A DNA stretch of 64,000 nt, taken from assembly GCA_949775045.1 (NCBI GenBank), contig OX459102.1, forward strand, positions 3,668,533-3,732,532, read 5' to 3'. Shown one piece after another: positions 18,165 to 54,233 of this stretch. Numbering within the stretch: position 1 is the stretch's first letter; each line of letters starts with the position of its first letter. Source of the DNA: Metridium senile. Lineage: Eukaryota > Cnidaria > Anthozoa > Actiniaria > Metridiidae. The position numbers and the translations under genes were made by a program. The notes beneath the pieces are model-generated. The model did no database searches, had not been told where the DNA came from, and saw only the letters and a program-made list of their open reading frames with translations.

Positions 18165-19932
18165 ACTATTGTCGTTGTGAATAGCCTGCCATCACAGTTA
18201 TATGGCCCTAGTAGTATATTTACAGAGCGTTGGAGAGACTGAAATATTCCTAGTTACGTTAATAACATTTTAATCATTTTGTTGTCAAAAATATCGATTT
18301 CATATATGCAGAGCAAGCGCTATAAATATATAAATACCACAACACATGGCTTAAATCACTGGCTGAATTAATTTCCTTAGAGTGAGGGCACTATACAGCA
18401 GTGAGATAGATATAATTAGACTAATACACCTTAGTAGAGTGAAGGCACTAGAGTGGTTTTCATTAAGCCGTGAAACACACTTTAGTGTATTATTCTTTAA
18501 TACACCTTAAATTTATCGTGCACGCAAACTTGTACAAATTCAACTGATGAAGGCTAAAGACTTAGCCGAAACGTCTTATTAAATATCATCAAATTTAGTC
18601 AGAGAAAACCTAATTCTTTTGTAAAAAACACCTTAATTCCATTGTGTTCTTTTGTTGTTATTTGACTATTACAGTTTAATTAATACACTTTGTTTCACGG
18701 GTTAATGCAAACCACTCTAGACCAGTGCAAAGGATGTTAGAGACTTCTGTAGTTTCTAATTCAATTATAATTGTACAATGTTTGTATTTGATATTGCACT
18801 TTGACTATTATACAATCTGTGTTGTTCGTGCATAACAACCAGTGTGAAGTATACAGCATATTAAGAGAACCTTGTCATTATCGAAACGAAAAACGATTAC
18901 CAGGTGATCGAAGCACGCAAAGGATTGTTTGTCAAAACAAACAGTTCCAAAATGGATCCTCTATACAGCAACGATTTCCGTTACTTTTAGGCATTTGCGT
19001 TTTGCTTTTATTCTTTTTCATTGCTGATAGAGCAGCAGAGAGCTTTTGTTGTCCAAGTTACATAATTTTTTAATGTAAAGTTATGTTGAGGACGTATTTA
19101 TAGAGGGTTAAGAAGCGAAACAACTCTCTCGAACAACGCCATCTTGGAACTGTTGGCAATGCGACAAAAATGCTTCTGATTGGTTATACCTGCCGGAAGT
19201 GTGCGCACGAAATCACCTGTTAAAACAGTCCCCTCTTCCATTTTCCCATACAGGAAGCCCGTGACTAACTATTCTATTAATAAAATATTTTCGTTTCTGT
19301 ATGACAAGCTCGAGTAGCTGTGCACAAAAAATGTCTTCATGAAATTCATTTCAATAAGGATAAAAATACTTTAGAATAATACAAACTATTCAATAAACCT
19401 TTCCCCAATTCACTTATCATAAAACAATAGATTTATGTCGAGGCTGGAGTGAATTTGTGCATGTGTAGACCAACCCAGCCTCGACTCGAATCAATTGTTC
19501 CATAGTCAGTCCAAGTCACGTGATTTCGGGAGAGAACTATTGAGAAATAAAATCAAGATTGATATTAACTAATAGTTTCTTTGACAGTCACTATCAAAGA
19601 CAAGTAAAGTTGTAATGAGGTATTTTTTTTCCTTTGTATTTGGTGTTTCTGGTTAATACCGATTAATACACACTTTCATTGTTTCGAAGTAGTCATTATT
19701 TACGTGAATCTTCAAGCTGGGGAGGGTTTTTGAATTCAGCAGGGAAGAGTGGGGCTGATGAATTATTTATTCATAGGTCATTATTGTAGTCACTCAATTG
19801 GAACCAGAGGTAATTATTTGGAGCTAGAGGTTATTATTTTGATCCAGATCGAGGTTTGAAAGACACTTTGATAGATATGAAACTTAGACTTTTTTTTTGA
19901 AAATCTGAATTTAAAGTAAATAAAAAATCATA

Positions 19933-20015
19933 TGACACCAACGAGATTCGAACCCGCAATCTCTGCCTTCGAATTCCTACACCTAACGCTGTATGCTATC
20001 TGGCCAACCGATGTC
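19933..20015 (-). tRNA. tRNA-like sequence, probable pseudogene or SINE head
   Basis: On the minus strand, GACATCG at the 5' end pairs with TGGTGTC near the 3' end over seven base pairs (with wobbles). The T arm GCGGG-TTCGAAT-CTCGT is well formed and includes the box B core GGTTCGAAT. TTTTTT follows about 10 nt downstream, as for a Pol III terminator. The D arm (TTGGCCAGATAGCATAC) is poor and I cannot form a good anticodon stem, so I do not assign an anticodon. Confidence 0.45.
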
Positions 20016-20185
20016 AGTTTTGGTTTAAATAAAAACGAAATGTCTTTTTCTTGATACTTGTTACAAAAGACATTGTTAGCATTGGTCCCATGGGACGAAC
20101 AAGAAAAATAGTTTAGTTAATGGACCCTTTGGGAATTGTTAGTAAGTGGTTTTCCTTCGAAAACAATGAGAATGTGTATTAAATG

Positions 20186-20282
20186 GGATAATGGCCTCGC
20201 TCCTCGGCTTATTGCAAATAATGACCTCGCGCTGCGCGCTCGGTCATTATTTTTAATAAGCCTCGGAGTTCATCCATTATCC
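20186..20282. mobile_element. Palindromic element (about 97 bp)
   Basis: GGATAATGGCCTCGC... pairs with ...CATCCATTATCC, with GGCTTATT / AATAAGCC and ATAATGACC / GGTCATTAT inside and a central cgcgctgcgcgc. A typical perfect-core foldback. Confidence 0.72.
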
Positions 20283-20588
20283 TATACCTAAATAGTCAAT
20301 TGCAATCAATATATCCGTGAAAGATTAGTAATTTTATTAAGTACAAGTTAAATGCTAATTAAAAGTATAATGTTATGCTTATTCTATTGTATTCTACTGT
20401 TTAATATTAAAGCACTTTTTGTACTATTAAGGAATTTGTATTTCACAGATATATTGATTGCACTCTACCTAAAACTGTAATAACTATGATTATATTTCAA
20501 TGTGTAAATGTTTGTGCTCTAATAAATTAATTAATAATACAGAATTGTTAAAACCCAACCACCTTGTAGCTGTCACTCCTAATAGGTA

Positions 20589-44219
<23,631 letters not shown>

Positions 44220-44671
44220 CTTGCTTTCTTCTTGTAGATATGACGTCACACCACGCTTCCTCAGCTGAGAGACACAGGGAATCCACAAACTCAAAACGAA
44301 GTGAGTAACTGCAACCATGGATAATAAAAACACTTTATTATCCATGCTGCAACATGTTACAATGTAAATGTTCAGTGGGTGAACATGTGAATTGTACTAT
44401 TTTTCGCTTGTCAATTTAAAACCAAAAGCGTCAGTAAATAACACTCTAATAAGCGTTCAAGCAAAACACATTGTGATATTTTAGGGGGACCATTTGATTG
44501 TTGATAGGCCCGGGGAGAAAGCAGGGTAAAATTATCGAACACGGTCGGTACGATTGGTCGGTAATACTTAAGAAAATATCGTGCAACGTTAAATACGACA
44601 AAAACTATCTAGCAAGCATGTAAAAGAACTTTGAGGGCCGAAGAAAGATCGAGCCAACTTATCTACAAGTG

Positions 44672-44771
44672 ACCCTAACCCTAACCATAACCCTAACCCT
44701 AACCCTAACCCTAACCTAACCCTAACCTAACCTAACCCTAACCCTAACCCTAACCCTAACCCTAACCCTAA
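44672..44771. repeat. Interstitial telomeric repeat (CCCTAA)n
   Basis: About 17 units of ccctaa with several 5-base cctaa variants and one ccataa, ending in degenerate units (atccttacccg). In the orientation given the strand reads CCCTAA, the complement of TTAGGG. Confidence 0.93.
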
Positions 44772-45610
44772 TCCTTACCCGATGTTACCCTTGCCCTAAC
44801 CCCAGGTGCCCTAACCCACACATTTTCGAAAATAATTGTTTCGCGCGCACTTTTATGTAGCGCGCGTATTCATGATTTGTGCGTGAGCAGACGCGCGCAG
44901 TCAGTTTTGCGCGCTGATGCAAAATAAGCCGTTAGTTTTCTTTCGTTAAAAATCAAGTTTTACACTTCAAAAGAAGTTTAAGGTGATGATTATTGGCACA
45001 GCATTGAATCGTAAGTAATTTCTTATTACTACTTTAATACTAAATGGTTAATGATAGCTATATAAATCAAATATAATCAAAAATCTAAGGATCGATGCCG
45101 TTACACTTCGATCAAGGAGAAATACTCAAACACATGTAGTAACATGCATTTCACAGAAAGAATCGTTTTGTGTTTAGGGTAAAATGGCCTTGTTATTACG
45201 ATAATTGATTTCTTGTTGTACTCATGTGTTCATTCTCGGAAACCCATGGGGCAATCATTGGGGCCGAGAGGGCTTGGGAACGTCAGAAGAAAGAGCATTT
45301 GATGCAACTTTCCAGTAACTTTTGACTTTGGATCCAGTCTACGGCTTTGGGTGTTCAAAATACTATCAAGTTAAATTCAATGTAATTGTTATCATCATAT
45401 GATATTTTTTTCAGTCGTCATCATCAAATCAGTAGTCAGCATCATCATTAAATCTTCTCTCTTAAAATTGTTATGTTTATAATCTTCATTGTCATCATCA
45501 TCATCGCCTATATGCATATAACCGTTATCATCACGATCATTATCAACATAAGCTATCATTATCATCATCAATATTCACTATTACAGTAAGTAATCGCTAT
45601 CATCTTTTAA

Positions 45611-45803
45611 CCATCACCATCACCATCACCATCACCATCACCATCACCATCACCATCACCATCACCATCACCATCACCATCACCATCACCATCACCATCA
45701 CCATCACCATCACCATCACCATCACCATCACCATCACCATCACCATCACCATCACCATCACCATCACCATCACCATCACCATCACCATCACCATCACCAT
45801 CAC
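45611..45803. repeat. Perfect (CCATCA) hexanucleotide array, about 32 units
   Basis: 193 bp without an interruption that I can see. Uninterrupted arrays of this length are usually polymorphic. Confidence 0.95.
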
Positions 45804-47449
45804 TCCGACAGCCTAGTCTAGTTCTACTTTATCAGAATGACCTAGTACAAACTAACAACTCATCTGCTTCCTTCTACCAAACCAAATAACTTTAACTCTC
45901 ACACGGCTTTGACTGAAACAATTACGGAGTACTTCACACAGGCTATTACAGCTAGTGTTCTGGAAAGCAAAACTCCTTTCAGCACTAGTGAACAGTTTTC
46001 CTCCAAATTTTAAAACAAAATAAATTAACATTGTCTAAATTTAAGAAACCTATTTTAGGTTGTTTCAATGAGAAATTATCGACTTATTTGCCTCCATAAC
46101 AATAAGCAAATATTATATTAATAATACCTGACTTGTTAACCTTTTCAATAGTTTTTTTAATAGTATTTCTTGTTTACTTAAAATAAAGAGTAACACTAAA
46201 ACTTGACGTTTCGCGGTCAACATGACTGCATTTTCAAAAGTTTATTTATTCAGAAATGTCAAAGCTTTTATACATGATGTAAATTTGAATATTGAACAAA
46301 AGCTAAAGATCTAAACAAAGACCTTGGTATTTTTGCTTCATTCGTTAGTATTTTTTGCATTGTATTTTTCTATTATTAGTTATATATTTTTTTTACTATA
46401 GGAGTACGCTATTCAATTGGGACGTACGTAGGTTCTGTTTCCTTTTCCTGCCACATCTGTATATATTTTTAAATTATTTTATTAGCATTAATTCTGTAAT
46501 TGTATCATTATGACAAATAAATAAACTAAATAAGCTGAATAGCAATTCATGGCCATATGGTCACCCATGCATGCTAACTGATCTTTGTCACTACGGTCTA
46601 TTACACCTCGTTTCCATGTCAACCAATTAACAGACGTTATCAATTCACAATAGTTTAAAACATGTCTGTCATAATCCACTAGTTTTTGTCAATATGGATA
46701 TCATTAATCTCACCATGGATTACTACAGTACCAATAATTAAAAACGCACTCAAATACATACAACGACATGCAACGTTCTTGGTTTTTAGATGATGTGTGG
46801 TAGATGATCTGTGAGTAAACGACGAAAAGTCTTGTCAGTGAGTATCGCTTGTTAGTTTACGGTGTAGCTTACATTTCTATATCAATTCAACGACTTTCAG
46901 TCGTCAGAATGACGATTGGTACCTTGCTAGATTGGACGTAACTTTCATTTTGTTTGTAAAGTCAAGTCAACAAATTTTACGGTGTTACAATATATATCGT
47001 AACTTTAATTGTTGGTGACGCTGTTGACTGACACACTTATTTAACAGCACGTTTTTACACCAGCTGTTATTACCTGTATAAACAATTAATACACAATTTA
47101 AATATAATTAGTTTATATAGCTACTATCTATCAAACCTTTTCACATATCAAGCTCAAGTTATTCCTTAGATCGAAACACTAACGCAGCGAACACTGCTGT
47201 TTATCTGAAAGCTTTATATGTGTGTAATTTTGTTCCAATTGCTTTTTAGAAACACTCAAACGCAGTGCCCGTTTTTAACCGTGGATTACTTCAATTGCTT
47301 ACGTACTTATAAACACTGATGCAGTCTACTTCTCTCAGTAAATATAAATGGAAATTAACTAGCGAGTGAATTTAATAGTATAGGCTGCGTCGGTGTTTGA
47401 TATAAACGATTGGTAATATTATGAAATTTGTAACTTCGTAAAAAAATGT

Positions 47450-47542
47450 TGACTAAAACTTTACTGACGTTTCGAACTTTAGCCCTTCGTCGGAGTGAAA
47501 AGACAATTAACGAAGGGCTGAAGCTCGAAACGCCAGTAAAGT
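47450..47542. repeat. Inverted pair of ACTTTACTGACGTTTCGA-type motifs
   Basis: AACTTTACTGACGTTTCGAAC ... CCCTTCGTC and its loose complement CGAAGGGCTGAAGCTCGAAA ... AGTAAAGTT form a hairpin of about 93 bp interrupted at its right end by the MULE-like foldback. Confidence 0.55.
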
Positions 47543-47646
47543 TAGCCTCCGTTGCAGGCGTTTTATGTGGTTCGCTTCTCTCCCCAACCAACGTTGGTGG
47601 GGGAGGGAAGCCGACCACATACGGACGTCTGCAACGGATCAGGCTA
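47543..47646. mobile_element. MULE-like foldback with 9-bp target duplication
   Basis: Ends TAGCCTCCGTTGCAGGCG / CGTCTGCAACGGATCAGGCTA (inverted, one indel). CAGTAAAGT lies directly on both sides (47534-47542 and 47647-47655). A 9-bp duplication is typical of Mutator-like elements. Confidence 0.75.
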
Positions 47647-47896
47647 CAGTAAAGTTAAGGCAACTTTTTTTACGGTGTTACCGCAAATGTCATTATATTA
47701 CCTATTAACTGCTGCAGGTCTATCGTGTTTTTTTTGCTTCAAATTGTTTTTAGAGCAAAACACGCCGTTTTGCAGTCCAAAAAAGCCTAGAATCTTACTT
47801 CTGATAAATTGTTATTAACTTATATTTTCTTCAAAGGTTGTTGTTCGATTGAAATGGCTTTTATATATAATAAAGCTCCAATTGTTCTACGTCATT

Positions 47897-47975
47897 ATGG
47901 ATTTGTCTAAAAGAAAGCTGGTGATATTCTCCTGTTGGACTTTGATTTTGGTTTGTCGTGTGGCCAAAGTTGATT
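47897..47975 (+). CDS. Cadherin exon 1 (signal peptide)
   Basis: ATG in a good context (ATTATGG). [20 protein letters not shown] followed by RVAKVD: a basic start and a hydrophobic core typical of a signal peptide. Donor GTAAGT, phase 1. Confidence 0.85.
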
Positions 47976-50900
47976 GTAAGTAAATGAACCATCTAATTAG
48001 GTCCTGTCAGTGAGTACGGAGAAAGTTGTCCAGGGAAAAAGGGTAAATAACTCGCCGAGTTACTCAGGGCGGAATATTTTTTTTATACATGTCTCTTAAA
48101 ATCTCTGCGGTATACTGTTTACATGACGTCCCAGTAAGAGTGATTGTCTCGAGATGAGATGAGACGAGATGTCTTTAGCCTTAGTTACCGTTTAATAATG
48201 GTAATGCTCAAAATCGATTCAATAAATTCAATAATTTGTTAGTAATATATTCCCATAGGCCGAATTGATATATGGTGACAAGCTATAGTGTTTGTGATCC
48301 ACTAGCCCCGTTTTTGCGTGAATGCCTGATAATAAGGATTTTACATGTATAGGCCAGCTTGTACTTGGCAATGTTTTCACGCGATATAACAACGATTTCA
48401 ATTTGATCTCAGTGCTGCATATCGCTGAAACTTCGAAAGATCTGCGACAGAAAATTGCAGCGTGTTGCACTAAATTTCGAGCATGCTAGATGTACTTGCA
48501 GCGACAAAGCTGCGATAAAACATTAACCGTTATTCAAGAAAATAGCCGGGTATATCGCGCCACAAAATTGTCATTATAGACTGCTAGTTTCAGTTCAGGG
48601 ACAAGTTGTATACGAAGCCGGGATAAGTTATCTACTGCAATTGATAAGAGTTATCCAATGTATAGAACTTGATTTGTATATAGGTTTTATTTCAGGCTTC
48701 GTATAACCGGCCCCCATACAATATGTAGTTCAACGTCGGTCGCCATATTTCGATTCATCGTGTAAACACTGTATTGTTTTGTAGGTGCTGCACCAGTTTT
48801 TGGTTCATCTACCTACACTGGTACAATCAACGAGAACTCTGCTGCAGACACAACGGTCAGCGGTATTACTATCTCAGCTAGTGATGCCGATGGTGATGCT
48901 ATCACATACAGTATTATCAGTTCGTCAGGTCCATTCAAACTGAAGGCCGATGGTACTAAAGTACTTACTAACGGACTGTCTATTGACTATGAGACTGCTA
49001 GCCCTTACTCGCTGACTATACAAGCAGCCGCTAATGGTGAGTAGCACCGATGACGTCATGGAGTAAATGACGTCACATTTTAGATAGATGATGTCATATA
49101 AACCTAAGTAACTAGGAAACTGCCTTTCGCAATGGGCCCCCTGCATTTTATGCCAATATGACAAAAACGCATTAGTTGGTATACACCCTGATTTAAAATA
49201 ACGTAGAATACTGAATACTGCATATAATGCATTCCAAGACCGAAATGCATTTTGGGTCAAGTAATATTATTTAAAGTAAAATATGTAATTATAAATTATT
49301 GTATTCTTAGTGCATTCCATTCAAAACAATATACGAGCTAGTTGTGGGGAATAAATATCGCTGTGTATTATTATTATTTTTATTTCAAATTATACCAACA
49401 ATGCCTTTTGGTCTTGGAATGCACTATTCATGATCAGTACTAGTATTAATTCAACGTTTTTTTGAAATAGCTGTATAAAACGCTCCCCCTTAGAATTTCC
49501 CAATTAAATTTTCTAGAAATACTAAGGCATGTGCATGTAAAGCTTATATACAATGTATTTTGTATTTTAGGAGATACCGCTACAGCTGTAGTAAATATCA
49601 ACGTGTTGAATGTCAATGAAGCACCCTCATTCCAACACTCGATATACACAGCGAACGTCAACGAGAACAGTGCTAATGGTGTCGATATCATCACCGTGCC
49701 TGCAAGTGATGTGGACAGCGGTGATACGCTGACTTATTCGATCACTGGTAAATATCGCCATCATTATCATTTTTATCATGATCACCATCATCATCATCAA
49801 CAACAACAATATCATTATTATCATCATCATCAGTATCATCGCTACCATCATTATCAACATCATCATAATCACAGTAATCATTATTATTATCATCATCCTC
49901 ACCCTCATCATAATTCGCATTGTCATAATAATCATCATCATAAACATGATCATCATCATAAACATGATCATCATTATAAACTATCATATGTACTGGCATC
50001 ACTACTAATTTGTATTTTAGGAGACACCGACATATTATATAACAAACATCCATCCCAACAAGTATATATTATCGTAATGATTCACATCCCATGTCTATTG
50101 GATCATGCAGTTTTAGTGTATATTAATTATATATAATATCGTAATGATTCACATCCCTTGTCTATAGGATCATCAAGTTTTAGTGTATTAAGTACAGGTG
50201 TCATCGAAGTGGCCGGTAGTCTTGACTTTGAGACAAAGTCAACATACTCCCTGTCACTGAAGGCTGCAGACACGGCAGGGCTGTTTGATACAGCTACAGT
50301 GATCATATCAATTAAGGATGTCAATGAGAACCCTGCGTTCACCTCAGCACCGTACACAGCTACTGTAGCAGAAAATGACGCAGCGGCTAGTGTAGTGACT
50401 GTCACTGCAACTGATCCTGATGGAGGTATTATACACTTATTTGTATTATTATATTAATAAAAAAAACCCCAGAGTAAACAAAAACAAAACGGTAATATAA
50501 AAATATAGTGCCACAATAGATGTGACTCGTACTCAAGAAGTTTTACTATTTACATACAGAAGGTGCCACATTAAATGTGACACCCAAGATCGATTGATTG
50601 TTTGATTGTTTCAACAGGTAATTCAGTATCGTTCAGTCTCTCTGGTTCAGGAAGTTCCGACTTTACGATCCACCCATCCAGCGGTGTAGTCACACTAAGT
50701 CAGGCGCTAGACTACGAATCAAGACCGACATATTCAATAACAGTCGCCGCCTCGGACAGCAAAGGAGGCCTGACCACTACATCGCTTACTGTCAATGTAA
50801 CCAATAGCAACGACGTACCCGTGTCAATCAGTAGCTCGTACACAGCAAGTATTGATGAGGATGTTGCAGTTGGGACGAACGTGTTACAAACATCGGCTAC

Positions 50901-53900
50901 GGACCAAGATGGAAATACTGTTACTTACAGTATATCAGGTACGCAGTTGTCTATCATCATCATTAGTGAAGGAATTAGTGAAGGAATAAGTGAAGGAATA
51001 ATTAGTGGTGTGATCAGTAAAGACAGCAAGCGTGCTATTAACTACTAACTGTAACTTTAACTATTAACTTACTATTACTATTACCAGGAAGCTCGGACTT
51101 CTCCATCACCAGTAGTGGTGTGATAAAAACAGCAAGCAAGCTATTAACTACGAACTTTAACTATTAACTTACTATTACCATTACCAGGAAGCTCGGACTT
51201 CTCCATCACCAGTAGTGGTGTGATAAAAACAGCAAGCACGCTTGACTTCGAGACGACAAATAGCTACAGCCTAACAGTAACCTTTGGTGATGGTACTGTC
51301 ACTAACAGCAAACCAGCTACAATAACAGTAGGCAATAAAAACGATGATCCAACTTTACCCAGTTCGCCGTACTCCACAACCTTAGCAGAGACAACTGTAG
51401 TTGGAACAAGCGTATATACCGTCAGTGGTAACGATGCTGATGGTGATAGCATGTCCTATTTGATATCTGGTGCTGGTGCGACTCATTTTACTGTCAATGC
51501 AAACACTGGCGTTATCAAGACGATCCAAGCGCTGGATTACGAACATACTTCGTCTTATACCTTGACTGGTAAGTGACAACATTAATTGACACCACTCATT
51601 TCATTTAATATCATCCATCACACATCATCATCGATCCACTAATTAATTAATTAATTAATTAATTTTATTGTGTTAATGTAGATTGATTGATTGATTTGTT
51701 GATTGATTGATTGATCATTTTTTATTGCTTGATTCATTCATTTATTTATCCGTTCGTCCATTTAATTAGTCATGCATTATTTATTTCATTCATCCATCCC
51801 TTCTTTGATTAATTAATTTATTAATTTACTCACTAGTTCACACATTAAATTATCTTTTTCATTAATTCAGTCAACTATTAATTATTAGATTGTTATCCAT
51901 CCATTCATTCATCTATTTACTAGCGCTTATCCATTCATTCATTCACTAATTTGTATTGTTTTCCAGTGAAAGTGATTGACAACAAAGGAGGAGAGGCTTC
52001 CACTACGCTATCGATCACAGTAACCAACAGTAACGACTCGCCGTCATTTCTAGGCAGTCCTTACTCGACGAGTATAGATGAGAATCTTGTCACTGGGAGT
52101 AGTGTACATACAGTATCAGCCACTGACCAAGATAGCAGTGATAACATAACATACAGTCTATCAGGGACAAACAGTGGTCATTTCTCAATATCGTCTACTT
52201 CTGGGCTTATTACTACTGGTTAGTGGTCGTCACCCCCGGGAGGATGGGGGATGCTTTTCAGGGGCGGATCTAGGGGGTTTCCCTTAAGGCACCGGACACT
52301 CCACAGCACCGCAATTACCCCTATTTCATTTAAGACATTTAGGGACCGAACACCCCCTAACACCTTAAGAGCCCTTTATTTGCAATTGGGACACCCCCTG
52401 ACAAATTTCTAGATCCAGCCCTGCTTATCCTTTAAGATTATGATGATTGATGATGGATGACGGAGGTCATCCGAAATATCATAAAATGATAGTTAAACTT
52501 CTAGTTATCAACTTTATTATAAAACTATTAGCCCAACTGAACATATTTACTTTAAGATTAGGTTTTCATATATGAAAGTCAATGGCGGCAATATTGACAT
52601 TCAGACTATAGGTGGCATAAGTGGCGTAGGGGTTTGCTGTGCCTCTAGATCTCACCGCTGTGATCCAGGTTCGAGTCCCGGCTCGGGCATGGATTATATG
52701 TTTGTTGAGTTTGGTTGACGCGTTCTTCTTTCCAAATATGCTACGACGGTTTTTCTCCAGGTAATCCGGATTCTCCCTCCGCAAATATCAACATGTGAAC
52801 AGAGTTGTGTAGAACATTTTTTAGCAATAAGTAGGGCACTTGTGTCTGGCTTGATACATTGAGACGCGTTAAAAAAGCTATTAATTTATTCATGGCATTA
52901 AAAACCCTCGTTTTCATTACCATTAAAACAATATAACAATCTACTTTGATTACTACAGCACAAATCCTCGACTACGAGACAGTAAGTTCCTACTCGTTAA
53001 CAGTCAGTGCATCAGACGGCACCGCAACAACTACAACAACCATTACAATCAATGTCAGGAACAAGAACGATGACCCATCATTCACCAACTCACCATATAC
53101 CGCTACAGTAAACGAGAACAACGCCGGGTCAGCAGTCTACACTGTGAGTGCAAGCGATGCTGATTCGGTTTCTTTAAAGTTCTTTCTCTCAGGATCTGGA
53201 AGCGAAGACTTTGTGTTGAACCCTTCTACAGGTGTTGTAACACTGTCAAAAGCTCTAAACTACGAAGTGAAGGCATCGTACTTCTTAACCATCTTTGCTA
53301 TTGATGGCTCGGGTAGAGTTTCTACCAATCTAAATGTTACCATAAATGATGCTAATGATTCACCAGTGTTTATTAACGCGCCTTATACGGCTGACGTCAT
53401 AGAGAATTGTGCGGTGGGATCTACGGTGTATAAGGTGACTGCTAGTGATGAGGATACAGGGAATAGCTTGGTGTATTCACTCAGTGGGACTAATAATGGA
53501 CACTTTACTATTGGTAGCGCTACTGGTGTTATTACTACAGCACAGGTATATATGATGATGGTGATATTAATGATGATGATGATGATATTAATGATGATAA
53601 TGATTATGGTGGTGATGGTGATATTAATGATGATATATATAGTGATGGTGATGATGGTGTTAATGAAGATGTTGATGGTGGTGATGTACGTGGTGGTGGT
53701 TTTGGTGATCAGTTAATGATAATGATGGTAGTGGTGGTGGTGGTGATGGTGATTATGATGATGATGATGATGGTAGTGGTGGTGGTGGTGATGGTGATGG
53801 TGGTGGTCGTGGTCGTGGTGGTGGTGATGTTGATGATGATGGTGGTGGTGGTGGTGGTGGTGGTGGTGGTGGTGGTGGTGGTGATGTTGATGATGATGGT

Positions 53901-53920
53901 GGTGGTGGTGGTGGTGGTGG

Positions 53921-53954
<34 letters not shown>

Positions 53955-54010
53955 GGTGGTGGTGATGTTGATGATGATTATGATGGTGGTGGTGGTGGTG
54001 GTGATGTTGG

Positions 54011-54056
<46 letters not shown>

Positions 54057-54100
54057 GGTGATGTTGATGATGATGGTGGTGGTGGTGGTGGTGGTGGTGG

Positions 54101-54134
<34 letters not shown>

Positions 54135-54187
54135 GGTGGTGATGTTGATGATGATTATGATGGTGGTGGTGGTGGTGGTGATGTTGG

Positions 54188-54233
<46 letters not shown>

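Larger units (their letters stand above)
15811..20588. other. Intergenic region between Polinton and the demethylase gene
   Basis: No coding gene recognised. It holds two long foldbacks, a tandem repeat, a TIR element with a near-identical copy elsewhere in the window, another foldback repeated in the cadherin gene, a tRNA-like sequence and a palindrome, all listed separately. A 90-codon ORF at 18801-19073 has a hydrophobic stretch but no other support. Stretches not listed (for example 16700-17260, 18600-19930, 20290-20588) show nothing recognisable. Confidence 0.6.
44220..47896. other. Intergenic region between the divergent host genes
   Basis: 3.7 kb presumably holding both promoters. It contains an interstitial telomeric tract, a CCATCA array and a small MULE-like foldback. 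Nothing else recognised; 45810-47440 is ordinary A/T-rich DNA. Confidence 0.65.

Noticed and set aside
18801..19073. 90-codon ORF with a hydrophobic stretch
   Set aside because: The surroundings are repeat-derived and no signal or family is visible. One hydrophobic run is not enough.
44220..44345. Upstream in-frame Met (44345) for the demethylase
   Set aside because: It would add 42 residues with a hydrophobic leader, odd for a nuclear enzyme. The Met at 44219 has a better context and places the PHD finger at residue 7 as in relatives.
50029..50167. A separate cadherin exon after TTGTATTTTAG at about 50029
   Set aside because: The sequence after the acceptor does not continue the cadherin pattern. 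It looks like a duplicated acceptor fragment, and exon 4 joins exon 3 cleanly in phase and in domain.
51088..51187. Upstream acceptor copy as the start of cadherin exon 6
   Set aside because: The frame from it meets TAA within 25 codons, before the downstream copy of the exon.
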